This document shows, one piece after another, positions 33,942 through 45,035 of a stretch of 64,000 bases of DNA (its first letter is position 1; each line of letters opens with the position of its first letter). The translations under genes and the position numbers were made by a program. The stretch spans positions 14,136,001 to 14,200,000 of the forward strand of contig CM033752.1 of assembly GCA_019671005.1 (NCBI GenBank). The letters are read 5' to 3'. This stretch comes from Hibiscus mutabilis. Lineage: Eukaryota; Streptophyta; Magnoliopsida; Malvales; Malvaceae. The notes beneath the pieces are model-generated. The model saw only the letters and a list, made by a program, of their open reading frames with translations, did no database searches and was not told where the DNA came from.

Positions 33942-36900
33942 TGTAACCCCTTGACCCAGCCTAGACGCCCAACCGAACCAAGAAGGCTATATTAGGTTTG
34001 TCGTAGCAAACCGAAGAGATACAACAAAACTCGCTCCATTTTTTTCCTTTTTATCTCATCTATATGCCAATTATTAACCCTACATGATCATGCAGACATC
34101 AGGCGTAACCCCAACTCAATCAGACATCAATTTGACATCCAATTGATCACATTTATAATTTAAGGACCAAATTGCAAAAATAGAAAATTTCAGGACTAAA
34201 GCTCACTTTTAAGTTGCCAACTTTTAATTAGTCAGATTCCAATCTTTCATTTCAAATTTTAGCTCAATCTTATCATTCTATCACATACAATTGTATTGAC
34301 AAGACTCAGGGACTAAAATGTAAAGATGACAAAACTGTCCCAAAGTGACATTTACAGAATAAACAGTCATCCGTACTGATACGGGTAAGCCCGTGCCAAT
34401 ACAGTTGGGAACACCCCATTTCGGTACACTAACATACCATATCGATACGCCTAACTGAATTACCTAACTTTTGAAATGTTATAGATCGTACCGATACGGC
34501 TCCTCAGGTGTTCCGGTACGTGGATTCGAGTTGAAAAAGTGAATTCCAGAGGCTAAAACTCATACCGAAACACCCATACCCATATCGATACGCCTAGAAA
34601 AATTTGCCTCGTGTATCGAAACGCACAAGGCATGTACCGATCTCACAAGCCTGAAATTGCCTAGCCGTACCGATATGATCCCCCGCGTATCGGTACGCAT
34701 GGGCCTGTAATGTCACATTTGGCTGATTTTTCATTCCGAAAGCACACTCAAACCATTCCAACATGCTTAAAACATGATACCAACATGCCAAACATATCAC
34801 AAGCTAACTAGCATCACAATTCTAACAACACAACAAGGCTTCATGCATCAAAAAGGAAATCTATAGGCATGCTTCCTAATATGCATCCAACCAACATATC
34901 AAAAGATAAACCAGCACCAAAATCAAAACTTAAAGACCATATACAACCCAAGAGCAACTAAAGAAACATGCTCAGACAGGGAGTTCCACAAAACATCTCC
35001 TAAAACACCACTAGTACTCCATTTCCCTTATTCATTATAGTCTAGTCTCTAACATACTTTGGAAACAAGTCTTGCCAAGATCCCCTTGCTTCTTGCTGCC
35101 TTCCGAGACTTCAATTCTCTGCATTGATGGACAAAGAGAGCGTAAGCACACAAGGCTTAGTGAGGAATGCTCAGAACAAAATGCCATCAACGCATTAAAA
35201 ACCATTTACGTTACATCATCCTTTAAAACATCATGCCCTTTTTTAAACATGCACTTTACATCATTAAAGCCAGTATATTAAACCATATGCTACATGTATC
35301 ATTAGTCCACAGCAAGTCACATTGCTAACCCTCTACTTAAGCCTTCCCATACATTACTACCAAATGCAAAGCTCAAGGAGAAACATGTATAAATCACATT
35401 ATACTACATAACCATTTCAATGATACATTAACAATTATATTGGCTTACAAGTGATCATTAAACAAGTCCAATAACAAAAGAGTTCATCGGATACACGGAT
35501 TCAACAAGTGTTAACCCAACATTTCAAGCCATCTCAACCGAAATAGCGATACAATCACAAGTGCGGTACAATAACAATCGGGTACAATTTGAACCCACGG
35601 GGACACCAACCCCAAATCATCAGTTAGACGCTTAATCCACTAACGAGAGTTTTCGGTACCATATAACCCCTCAACCGTTAGGGTACTTGGATAGAGTATT
35701 CGGTACGCCATATAAACCCCCCAACATCCAAGGTGACTTATTTACAGTGCACTCAATCCTATGGCCGGCCAACTATATCCGATAACAATTTGAAAACCAC
35801 ATCACTTGCCAATATAATTAACCTTTTAACATTTACCTCACTGTTTTGAACAAGCATTAACCAAAACACTTTTCCAAAGCAACAACCATGCATTTAGCCA
35901 CAAGTATAAACCATACTTACAAAGATCACTTACCATGTGCATCCTTCAGTAAAACTGCTTAAAAATATTATATAAAATAATTTAAAACATGCTCAAATAG
36001 TAGGTAACATGTAATCAAAACAAGTGCATAAAATCATTTCAACTTAGCACGACTAAGAGAGTAAAACCACTTTATACTTACTTCCGAGTCTAGAAAAGCC
36101 TTTCAAGCTCTACCTTAACTCCCAAAACTCTGTTCCCAAAACATCAAAATGCTTTAAACCACATTTTCACTCACCAATACGCGAAACCTCGATTCGCCAA
36201 CGCGAAATCAAGTATCCGAAACCTCCAACGCTTATCCAATCACTTCCGGATCAACCTCCCCTATTTTTACCACAAAACAAGCAGAGGATTAATGCATCAT
36301 AATGCATTCTAAACACATCAACTACAATCATTCTCGGATCTCCACAAAACCTTCACAATTAATCCTCCACAACAACCGAAAAGCATAATCAAAACACTTC
36401 GATTCACAACCCAGCCAACATCTATCAATCTAACATCACTTTCAACATCAAAACACATCTAAAAACAGATCCAAATTAACCTACCACCTCCAGCAACCTT
36501 ACAACCATAAAAACACCACAAAACCTCAAAACTAACAACCTAAACAAATAGAGATTCTTAAGTTTCGGGATTCCATTGATAAAAATCACTTATCAACATT
36601 ATTAAACATCCAAAATATAAATCAAAGCATCCTTAATTAATGGAAATTAGAACCAATCCGTGAATTAACTCATTTCCCCTAAATAACTCAATTAAACATT
36701 AGAAAATCATCAAAATCAGATTAGAAACACAAAAACAAGGATCAAATGCTTAACAATTTCAATAAAGAACCATACAATAGAGGAGATCTCGGACCTTACC
36801 CCTATTGTGAAGTTTCTCCCTCAATTGATTTGTGAAAAGCTAAGAAAACATAAGATTTCAATGAGATTTTGCAAGACAAAGTTAAAAGGTGAAGTTAAAA

Positions 36901-37416
36901 TCAATAATCTGAGTTAAAAAGAATCTCTCACCTCTGGATTTTGATGAAATTCTGACTGTTTGGCAGAAAAGAGGTTGAGAGAAAAGGTTTAGGAAAAAGT
37001 TACGTAAATTTCTTTAAAAGCTAATAACTAACTTAGATATTTTAATCCCTCTTAAACCACCTTTAAAACACATGTTTAAAATGATTTAATTGAAGGGAGA
37101 AACCACCAGTAAAAACTTGGTAATTTAGCTCCTTAAGGATTCTAACAGTTTGACCCTTTTCATTTTAGTCACTTTAAAATAGTTTTCAATAATCGCATTT
37201 TGGTCACTAACCAAAATGTCACATTTACAAATTCCATTTTCCACAACTTATTCCACTAAAAATCAATATATATTAAAAGATGATTTTTAACTATTTTCCA
37301 CATTTTTATCTTACCGAAAAATATATGGTCCCAAAACCAACTCAAATCCTTACTCTGGTCCACCAAACCGTCTAATAAACCACCAAACTGCTAAGCCCTA
37401 AAACCGGGGCTTTACA
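33942..37416 (-). repeat. 5' LTR of gypsy D (3475 bp)
   Basis: Plus-strand limits TGTAACCCCTTGACCCAGCC ... GGGGCTTTACA. It contains the second copies of the dyad array (34373-34696) and hairpin block (35117-35166). The terminal CTTTACA differs by one base from GTTACA of the partner. Confidence 0.95.
34373..34696 (-). promoter_or_regulatory. Six palindrome dyads in the 5' LTR of D
   Basis: Dyads start at 34373/34393, 34418/34439, 34488/34510, 34562/34582, 34613/34634 and 34667/34687. Spacing within dyads is 20-22 bp. Dyad starts are 45, 70, 74, 51 and 54 bp apart, which read backward closely repeats the 53, 73, 73, 73, 44 pattern of A. Confidence 0.8.
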
Positions 37417-37775
37417 TATCCAGATTCCATAATGGAAGTGGGATCGTGTGACCATGGATTTTTTTATGAGTTTGTCGTTGAATCGAAATAGGCATGATGC
37501 CATATGGGTAACAGTAGATTGGTTGACCAAGTCTGCCCTTTTCTTGACTGTACGTATAGATTTTACGCTTGAAAGGTTGGCATGGTTATATATCCAAGAG
37601 ATCGTGAGGTTGCATGGGGTGCCGTCATCAATCATATCGGATAGAGATCCCTGGATCATATCAAGGTTGTGGAAGAAAATATATAAGGCTTTGTATACCA
37701 AGTTGTATTTCAGTACAACATTTCACCTTCAGACCGATGGTCAGTCTGAGTGAGTTATCCAGATATTAGAGGATA
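37417..37775 (+). pseudogene. Integrase of element C, second part
   Basis: Continuation of the gene split by D: WKWDRVTMDFFMSLSLN (first Asp), TVDWLTKSALFLTVRIDFTL, EIVRLHGVPSSIISDRDPW (second Asp), FSTTFHLQTDGQSE (Glu), then a TGA and VIQILEDM. At 37776 gypsy E is inserted after GGATA. The DDE residues survive although the gene is broken. The C-terminal region and chromodomain are absent. Confidence 0.92.
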
Positions 37776-38195
37776 TGTAACCCCCTCGACCCACCCGACT
37801 AAACCGAGCAAACCGAGCAAGCTACATTAGGTTTGCCGAAGCAAACCGGAGAAAGATTACGAAAACAGTTCATTTTTTTCCTTTTATCTTGTCTAGATGC
37901 ATATTATTAATCCTAAGTGATCATGCTTGGAGCAGGTGAAGATACAAAAGAAATGCACATCGGAGAAGCAACCAATTACACAAATATGCATTTTAGGGAC
38001 CAAAATGTAAAACTGGTAAATTAAAGGATCATTACTGAAACTAAGGTTACCAATCCTGAATTAGTCATATTACATGCTTGCATGCCAATTCTCAGCTCAA
38101 ACCGACTATTCAAACTCATTTAATTGTGTGTACAACATTTAGGGACTAAAACTTAAGAAACAGAACCTTTAAAACACACTTTAACTGAGTTACCC

Positions 38196-38404
38196 GTATC
38201 GAGACACAGGCAAGTGTATCGATACACCTCTGCATTTTCAAAATTCCAGATTCCATTAGTTCAAACCCGTATCGATACTCTTCCTCGAGTATCAATACGA
38301 TATGCCTAAAAACACCAACCCACATCGATATGGTCTCACGTGTATCGATATGCTATACCTAAAAACACTAACCCGTATCAATATGGTCTCACGTGTATCA
38401 ATAC
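38196..38404 (-). promoter_or_regulatory. Four palindrome dyads in LTR E
   Basis: Dyads start at 38196/38216, 38269/38289, 38322/38342 and 38375/38395, each exactly 20 bp. Dyad starts are 73, 53 and 53 bp apart. In the second dyad both inner flanking bases changed together (T/A instead of G/C). Confidence 0.82.
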
Positions 38405-38862
38405 GCCCTGGCCTATAAAGTTTAAATTTGTGGGTTTAATATACTTTTATGGATTCCGAACCACTTAAACATGCTTCTAACATTCATACAACATTACCAA
38501 GGATCGATCCCAATCATAACATCACAGTTTCATCAACATAGCATGGCAATTTACCCAAATCTCAATTCTAGAGGCATGCTCCCTAAAATCAAGCAACTCA
38601 CATACCAAAATCCAAACATAAGGCAATTAACCACATGGCCAACAAACCAATACCTCCCTAGCATCGATCAAAGCATGCTAGTATCATAAAATCACAGCAT
38701 GTAAAGCACAACAAAAGCCATGGTAATACATCATTACAAATCCCCCAAAATATCGCGAACACATTGCCTTATTAACCAAATGTAACACCGAGTTTCGTAC
38801 TCAAGGATGGTGTAGGTCTTGGATCGCCTTTTTCCTTGCCAATGCTGCCCCAAACTGTAGTG

Positions 38863-38910
38863 CTCTGCATCATTTAGAAAGGAGAGCGTAAGCATAAATG
38901 CTTAGTGATG
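38863..38910 (-). promoter_or_regulatory. Hairpin block in LTR E
   Basis: TAAGCAT AA ATGCTTA is a 7-bp perfect stem. In element orientation it is followed by CGCTCTCCTTTC and GCAGAG, the same layout as A and D. Confidence 0.5.
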
Positions 38911-38915
38911 ACACA

Positions 38916-39203
38916 TCGTACTAAAATTCAAACTCTAGTGTTCCAGTCGTATCGGTACGCTTTGCAAAAATAAATTCCAGTAGCCAATTTCCGTATCGAA
39001 ACACCAAGGGGTATATCGATACGCCTGGGCATAATTGTGTAGTTTGACTTGAAAACACTTAAAAAATTTTGGGTTTAAGTTTTGGAATTCAAAGAAAATT
39101 TTCTTGTCATTTTGTGAGACTTTTGAATGCTTAAAATTTTATTTTCTTTTTCAATTTAGTCCTTAGATAATTTGTTATATCAAAATCAAACATAGGTTTT
39201 ACA
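38916..39203 (-). repeat. Fragment of a SIRE-type copia LTR inside gypsy E
   Basis: Read on the minus strand it begins TGTAAAACCTATGTTTGA and continues ATATAACAA ... CACAAAATGACAAG, matching the start of the 3' LTR of copia H (61543 onward). It contains its own dyad (38993/39013, GTATCGAAAC and ATATCGATAC). It ends exactly at the LTR terminus TTTTACA (39203) against gypsy E integrase. The remainder of the copia was deleted together with part of E. Confidence 0.75.
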
Positions 39204-40150
39204 CGCTTCCAAGCGATCACACACAAGCTTTATCTTTTCATCCATGTCTTTCAACACATTCGGTAAGGAAACATGCTTTTCCTCTACCTCAGCCTAGCAC
39301 AAAGGCATGCGACACCTTCGGCCATATAATGCCACATACAGTGCCATCTGGATACTCGCTTGGTAGCTATTATTATAAGCAACCTCAACCAAAGGTAAAT
39401 ATTTCTCCCAGGTTCCTTGGAACTCAATAATACAACATCTCATCATATCCTTCAAGACCCGGATAACACGCTCTGACTGCTCATCCGTCTGAGGATGATA
39501 CACCATACTAAAATTCAATCTCGTACCCAAAGCCTGATGCAAACACTCTTAAAACCTCGTTGTAAACCTCGGATCTCTATCTAAAACAAAGGACTTAGGT
39601 ACCCCGTGCAAACGCACAATCTCAGCAACATACAAGTCCGCCAACTTGTTCAAGGTATACATCGTATGCACTGGCAAGAAATGTGTACACTTCGTAAACC
39701 GATCAAAAATTACCCAAATAGAATTCTTTTTAGCCGATGCCAACGGCAACCCTAAAACAAAATCCATGGCGATTCCTTCCTATTTCTATTCCAAAATTCT
39801 CAACGGTTGTAACAACCCAGATGGAAACCAACGTTCAGCCTTAACCCGCTGACATATCATGCACTTAGAAACAAACTCTGCCACATCCTATTTCAACCTA
39901 ATCCAATAGTACACCTCCCTCAAATCATGATACATCTTGGTACTATCAGGATGCATAGCAAAAGAACTAGAATGTGCCTCCGTCAAAATAATGCGCCCCA
40001 ACTCTGAATCTTCTGACGTCACGATTCGACCCTTAAAGCACAAAACCTCATCATCAAAATGAAAATTTGTCAGATTACCATCCGCTATGTCCCTAACATA
40101 AGGAACCAAAGAATCATCATACGGTTTCTTAGCTTTACTCATTTGTGACA
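39204..40150 (-). pseudogene. Integrase of gypsy E, truncated
   Basis: Zinc-binding part near 39890-40000: EAHSSSFAMH with both His; one Cys position is damaged (CMICQ follows after a stop). Core in two open pieces: MDFVLGLPLASAKKNSIWVI (first Asp) with LDRDPRFTTRF (second Asp) at 39549-39767, and TDEQSERVIRVLKDMMR (Glu) with EVAYNNSYQASIQMALY at 39294-39542, separated by a stop. The linker toward the chromodomain stops at 39204 at the SIRE fragment. Confidence 0.9.
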
Positions 40151-40720
40151 ATGTAGGCTTAACTTGCAACTCAGCCAACAAACCACCTTCTTGTGTCACA
40201 CTCAACCTCACAACATGGCCTTAAGCTCAACCGCCACCTTACTACTCAATGCATCCGCAACCACATTTACTTTCCCTGGGTGATACTCGATTGTCAAATC
40301 GTAATCCTTAAGCAACTCCAACCATCTTCGTTTCTTAAGGTTCAAATCCTTTTGAATAATCAAACATTTCAAACTCTTATGATCTATAAAAAACACACTT
40401 CTCTCCATAAAGGTAGTGTCTCCAAATCTTTAAAGCAAACCCCACAGCCGCAACCTCCAAATCATGAGTCAGATAGTTCCACTCATTAACTTCCAGCTAT
40501 CTCGACACATAGGCCACAACCTTACCATCTTGCATAAGCACACAACCCAAACCGACGTATAATGCATCACTATAAACCACAACTCCTTCCCAAACTCGGC
40601 TGAATCAGCATATGAGCATGAGTCAAAACTTTCTTCAACTTTCTCCAAAACTATGTTGTTGCTTCTCCGACCACACATAAGGAACATTCTTTTGCAACAA
40701 CTTCATCAATGAAGCCGCAA
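40151..40720 (-). pseudogene. RNase H of gypsy E
   Basis: Pieces in several frames: the first catalytic strand near 40560 (YSDAL-like), VVCLCKMV frame-shifted near 40520, FFIDHKSLKCLIIQKDLN (Asp) and RRWLELLKDYD, then GKVNVVADALSSKVAVEL at 40208-40408. The Glu helix near 40450 is out of frame. Degraded more than in D. Confidence 0.85.
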
Positions 40721-41580
40721 TACTAGAAAACCCATCTACAAAGTGACAATAGCAACCAGCCAACCCATGAAAATTGCGAATCTCATACACTTAATTGGGT
40801 TTCTTTCAATAGAGAATAGCCTCAATTTTCTATGGATCAACCCGAATACCCTCTGCAGAAACCACATGACCAAGGAACATCACTTTCTACGGCCAAAACT
40901 CACACTTACTCAGCTTAGCGTACGTCTAAAAAACTTGCAATACAATCTGCAAAAGTCGATCATATTCTTCCTCGATACAAGAATACTCAAGAATATCATC
41001 CATAAACACCACCATAAACTGATCAAGATATTCATGGAACACCCTATTCATCATATCCATGAAAGCCGCCGGAGCATTATCCAAACCAAACGGCATTACC
41101 AAGAACTCATAATGCCTGTACCTCGTATGAAAGGCAATCTTATGCACATCCACATCTTTAACCTTCAACAGATAATACCTTGACCTTAAATTAATCTTAG
41201 AAACCACCACTGCCCCGTGAAACTGATCGAACAAGTCATCAATTCACGGTAACGGGTACTTATTTTTCAAATTCAACTATCGGTAATCAATACACATATG
41301 CATCGTACCATCTTTTTTTCACAAAAAGAACTAGAGCTCCCCAAGGCAAAACACTCAGTCGAACGAACCCACGATCCAACAACTCTTGAAGCTGTGTCTT
41401 TAGCTCTCTCACTTCCTTCGGTGCTATCCTATAGGGAGTAATGAACACCGGTACCGTACCTGTGTACGTCTCAATACCATACTCCACCTCTCTATCGGGA
41501 GGTAAACCCGACAACTCTTCAGGAAAAACTTCCAGATAATCACAAACAGCCCGGATGTCTCGCACCCGAACACCCTTAAC
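40721..41580 (-). pseudogene. Reverse transcriptase of gypsy E
   Basis: Fingers at 41287-41586: YLEVFPEELSGLPPDREVEY, PKEVRELKTQLQELLDRGFV, then a frame loss at the run of T near 41320 (FVKKRWYD). The palm 40926-41234 reads FDQFHGAVVVSKINLRSRYY, TRYRHYEFLVMPFGLDNAPA, QFMVVFMDDILEYSC, so the catalytic MDD is intact. A stop at about 40925 precedes the thumb, which is frameshifted. Confidence 0.9.
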
Positions 41581-41582
41581 TT

Positions 41583-41784
41583 TCAAAAAATCTCACACAT
41601 TCTGAATAAGCTTGACAGTCTCCATGTATCAACTTTTCCCACTTGTATAGCCGAAACAACATTGGACAAGAATTTCACATTCTCGCCAACCACCATAACT
41701 TCATAATCATCAGCTAACCTCAAAGAAATCATTTTGGATTCATAATCCACAACCGTCTTGTGCTCACATAACCAATCCATACCT
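41583..41784 (-). pseudogene. End of the protease domain and linker, gypsy E
   Basis: MDWLCEHKTVVDYESK and DDYEVMVVGENVKFLSNVV match the protease end of A, B and D. The segment begins exactly at the Met of GMDWL because the element is truncated there; upstream sequence belongs to LTR F. Confidence 0.85.
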
Positions 41785-42088
41785 AGAAAGCTCTAATCAA
41801 AGAGTTCCATTTCTACTTTTTAATCAAGGTTAGTACACTATTAACTCATATGCCTTCGTGGGCATCATAAATTTGATTGCTTTGTTGCTTGATGTGATGT
41901 TATGGTTGCTTGAGAGTTTAGAGAGCTCTAATTGCACAGTCTAGATTTCATGTTAATAACATGTAAAAATGGAAGTAAATTACCTTAAACATTCCCGTAA
42001 AATGTAGGACCGAGTTATAAGGCTAATGGTTGAGTTTTGGGGCTTGAGAAGTGATTTCCCAAGCCTAGAAAGCTATTTATGGGCTTCG

Positions 42089-42340
42089 ATATCGGTACGC
42101 ATGGAGACAGTATTGATACCCTAGTATTCTAGGTTTTAAGAACACTATTTCATTGGATGAATTATAAAGGGGTATAAGCATGGTGTTCAACCTATACCGG
42201 TACGCCTTGTAAAGATATATCGGTACGGGTTAACCTGTATCGGTACGCGTAAGACAAATAAAATTCTAGTGAGCTTATTCCGTATCAGTACGCATGGGTG
42301 TGTTGGTACCTCAAGGGTACCATATCGGTACGAGTAGACC
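42089..42340 (+). promoter_or_regulatory. Palindrome dyads in LTR F
   Basis: Copies at 42089/42110 (ATATCGGTAC, GTATTGATAC; 21 bp), 42194, 42217/42237 (ATATCGGTAC, GTATCGGTAC; 20 bp), 42282/42300 and 42322. The neighbouring word AAATTCTAGTGAGC is in sense orientation, unlike A, B, D and E where the cassette is reversed. Confidence 0.7.
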
Positions 42341-42955
42341 AGTACCCACAGGCAATCTGCCTAGAAATTACATTTTGAGTTCGAAGGGCTTATAACTTGA
42401 GGATTAAGGCCGAATGGGCTTATAATATGGTATAATAAATAGTAAAAATGAGAAACTGAGATTTAAACCTCATATATGACCATAATGAGTAATAACATGG
42501 TAAAACCTTGGGTGACTTGCTTGTAATAGCAACCTTATGGATCCTTGGTGGGTCGTGTGATGTTGTGAGCCAAGCAAGGGCACCTATGTAGATGAATCAC
42601 CTTTGATTGATGAGATTCGGATATGCAGTTAGAGAAATAGTGTGTTGCAACACTATGGTTAGAGATGTCGAATGTGTGTTCCTGACGCTATATGATACCA
42701 GGCCTTATTCGATGATACTCGAGGATAGTTGCCGAGTTTGGGTGTACGTTCCAGGGGATATATGACACCGGACCTCACTCCAAGTTTGTGGTATGATGCT
42801 TATGATTGTTGTGCGTGACTTTACGCATCCTTGTTAGTTATATGTGTTTATGCTGCTAGAGGTAGCGCCAGTTGTTATTATATTGCTATGTTGTCATTTT
42901 TAGCTACATGCTCATATTTATGATTTGCATGAAGCATGGTTGAGTGAAAGTGTAT

Positions 42956-43005
42956 CCACTGAGCTTCATTAGCTCAGCGTTTGAAATTGTTGTTTTCATT
43001 CGCAG
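42956..43005 (+). promoter_or_regulatory. Hairpin/pyrimidine/CAG block in LTR F
   Basis: CACTGAGCT TCATT AGCTCAGCG stem, then TTGTTGTTTTCATTCGCAGG. The 3' part fits a plant 3' splice-site consensus. Confidence 0.5.
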
Positions 43006-44864
43006 GTTAGAAGGTTAACATGCATCGTTGGAGCATCATCGGATTAGTACTTCAGCATTGACTTATGCTTGAGTCAGCACTTAGATTATACTGGTTATGT
43101 ATTCGTAGGTGTAACGGCCCAAATGTCAGGTTTTCTAATTGGGCTTCAGACCCAATTATCACGTCTTTGTGCCTAGGAGCCCAAATCAATGATGGTTGAA
43201 TTTGGGCCTTGTATTAGATAAATAATAGATGATGGTATTTGTTGTTTATGGAAAAAGAATAAAAAAAAGAAAAGAAGAAAAGAAAAAGTGGATAGTTTCT
43301 AATTAAATAGATGGTTGATGGGATGGAGAGAGAGAAGAGGGAGATAAGATATTCTCATGGGAGAAAGAAAAATGAGGGAAAAGAGAGAAAAGAGATGGTG
43401 GAAAGCTTTTAAACTCAATTTACGGCCGTCGTGGATTATATCGCCGCCACCATCACCTTCAGCTCGACGAGAGAAGTCAAGCAGTGGTCTTCTCGTCACC
43501 GTCAGAGTCGTCGTTCACTGAGGTAGAGTCGAGAAAGTTTTGAGGGAGCTAGAGCGTGGAGTTCTAGCCATCACCGCCGCAAACCAATACCACTAGCGTG
43601 CTCACCGGCCGGAGTACTGCGGATCTGGAGTTGGCGGTCATTGTCCAGCCACTGGGAGGCACCGCACGCGCCCTCATGCATCGCCGACGAGAGTGAACAT
43701 GTGGTAGCCCAGGGGGTGCACGATGCTTCGGTGTACCGTGCCATACCACAACCTACCTCACGGGTGCACCGAGCCTCCCGTACACTCGTCCACACTCGAC
43801 CCCGCACCTAGGGTGCATCAGGCCTACCGTGTGCCTGCTGCATAGGATTCCGATCTGGGGTGCACAGTAATTGCTGTGAACTGCGCCGCACCAGATTGTC
43901 TGGGCAGTTAACCAACCTTTGACCAGAGTTGACCGTTGACTGTTGACCGTTGACCAAGAGTTATCTTTTTTGGGGAGCCTACCCGGGGTTTCTCGATGTT
44001 CTAGATCTATTGACGCAGTCTGTTTTGCCAAATTTGAACCCGGTAAGCTGTTTTTAAGCATTTGACCTTTTGAATAGTATAGGAGATGTAAAGAAATAAT
44101 GTATGTTCGTATTTGTTGATATACGATGGTTGCTCAGGTTTGGATATCGAACAAGTGGAATTTTTGGGAAGCTCAAAAGAGGATTTTAGCGTTGTCAGTA
44201 TAAGGTTAGTACACATCGAACTCTGGAACGCTTCATGAGCATCATAACTGTAATCGCCTTGCATGTTAGTGGTTGCAAATTATGAGATGAGTAATAAGCA
44301 TGTGATGATGTGGATATTCGAGGCTTGGTAATTATTGAGAATGTTGAGACTGTTAAGAGCTTTAGAGACCGTATAAGATTGTCTGGATATTCGTATGATT
44401 ACCTGATTTATGATTGCTATATGGTGATCCCTTGTATGCTAGTGGAATGAATTAATATGTTCGATTGAATATTGGTTAGGAGCAGTGCTGATAAATATTT
44501 GATTAAATTCTTAAAAATCGATAATTAATAGTAAATGATTTAAATGCGCTAGTAACAAACTATAGTGACTCTCATAAGCTTTAGGGGTAGAATAGGGCCT
44601 CATAATTAATATTGATGTTGCCAGCCTTAATGGACTAATACCGACAAATACTCGATAAATTACTTGTGAAATCGGTAATTAACACTAATTGGTTTAAAGG
44701 TCTGTTTGAGATGAAAATCGATAATTATGATTAACAAAGCGGTTATTACTGTAATCAATAAGATAATGTGGATTGTTGGAAATAATTAATAAGAATAAAT
44801 TATATTACTCCTACATAAAATGTAATAACTCAGTAATGCTTGATTAATTGTAATAGCAACGATA

Positions 44865-44966
44865 GGGACCCGTAGTGGGTCGTGTGATGGTTGTGTGCCA
44901 AGTAGGGCACTTGTATGGATCTATGGTGGATCATGTATGGTTACGTGCCAGGTAGGGCACTTGTTT
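44865..44966 (+). repeat. Two tandem 51-bp units in LTR G
   Basis: Both units end GTGCCARGTAGGGCACTTGT; starts at 44865 and 44917. LTR F has one such unit near 42545. Confidence 0.65.
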
Positions 44967-45035
44967 GGTTAAGAGTCTTTGTTTGGTGGGATCCAGATAC
45001 CCAGTGAATGAGTGTTGCAACACATGAAGGAAATC

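Larger units (their letters stand above)
25573..37416 (-). mobile_element. Complete Ty3/gypsy chromovirus D (11,844 bp) with TATCC target duplication
   Basis: 3' LTR 25573-29046, PPT, integrase with chromodomain, RNase H, RT, protease, gag, PBS 33921-33936, 5' LTR 33942-37416, all on the minus strand. The flanking five bases are TATCC on both sides (25568-25572 and 37417-37421), which proves a single intact insertion, into the integrase gene of C. The two LTRs differ by roughly 6 percent over the first 300 bases (hand estimate), so D appears younger than A. Its RT catalytic site is deleted and other stops exist, so movement would have needed proteins from another copy. Confidence 0.96.
23049..37775 (+). 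mobile_element. Ty3/gypsy element C, decayed, interrupted by element D
   Basis: C is read at 23049-25572 and again at 37417-37775; D lies between. Pieces in order are an F-type LTR scrap, end of gag, protease, RT, RNase H and integrase up to the DDE glutamate. The 5' LTR body, PBS and most of gag are missing. Protein words (APVSIAPYHM, YPLPRIDDIFD) place it in the same chromovirus clade as A but in a different subfamily. The F-type LTR at 41785-43109 may be its 3' LTR (inference). It hosts D and E and B lies at its left edge, so it is one of the oldest layers. Confidence 0.85.
37776..38915 (-). repeat. 3' LTR of gypsy E, U5-side part
   Basis: Starts TGTAACCCCCTCGACCC after GGATA of element C. 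It resembles the U5 side of LTRs A, B and D. It is cut just past the hairpin block at about 38911, so roughly 2.3 kb of LTR are missing. Confidence 0.85.
37776..41784 (-). mobile_element. Truncated Ty3/gypsy chromovirus E
   Basis: Minus-strand pieces: 3' LTR part 37776-38915, an intruding SIRE-type LTR fragment, integrase core, RNase H, RT and the end of protease. Integrase C-terminus with chromodomain, the rest of protease, gag, PBS and 5' LTR are gone. The right break at about 41784 falls within the GMDWL motif of protease and joins an F-type LTR. Confidence 0.88.
41785..43109 (+). repeat. F-type LTR, 3' portion; possibly the 3' LTR of element C
   Basis: It shares GGTTAGTACAC...GCATCATAA, GGTGGGTCGTGTGATG and the hairpin block with the 5' LTR of G, in the same order, so it is an LTR of a related family. 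A stretch near 42696 matches the scrap at the left edge of C. It has palindrome dyads at 42089-42340, which G lacks. It is cut on the left by the E truncation and on the right by G (GTAGG flank). No gene. Confidence 0.72.

Noticed and set aside
43425..43870. GC-richer stretch in LTR G that could be a captured host gene fragment
   Set aside because: A related stretch is present in the 3' LTR of G (49375-49640) with many indels; no common reading frame or protein motif is kept, so it is simply LTR sequence.
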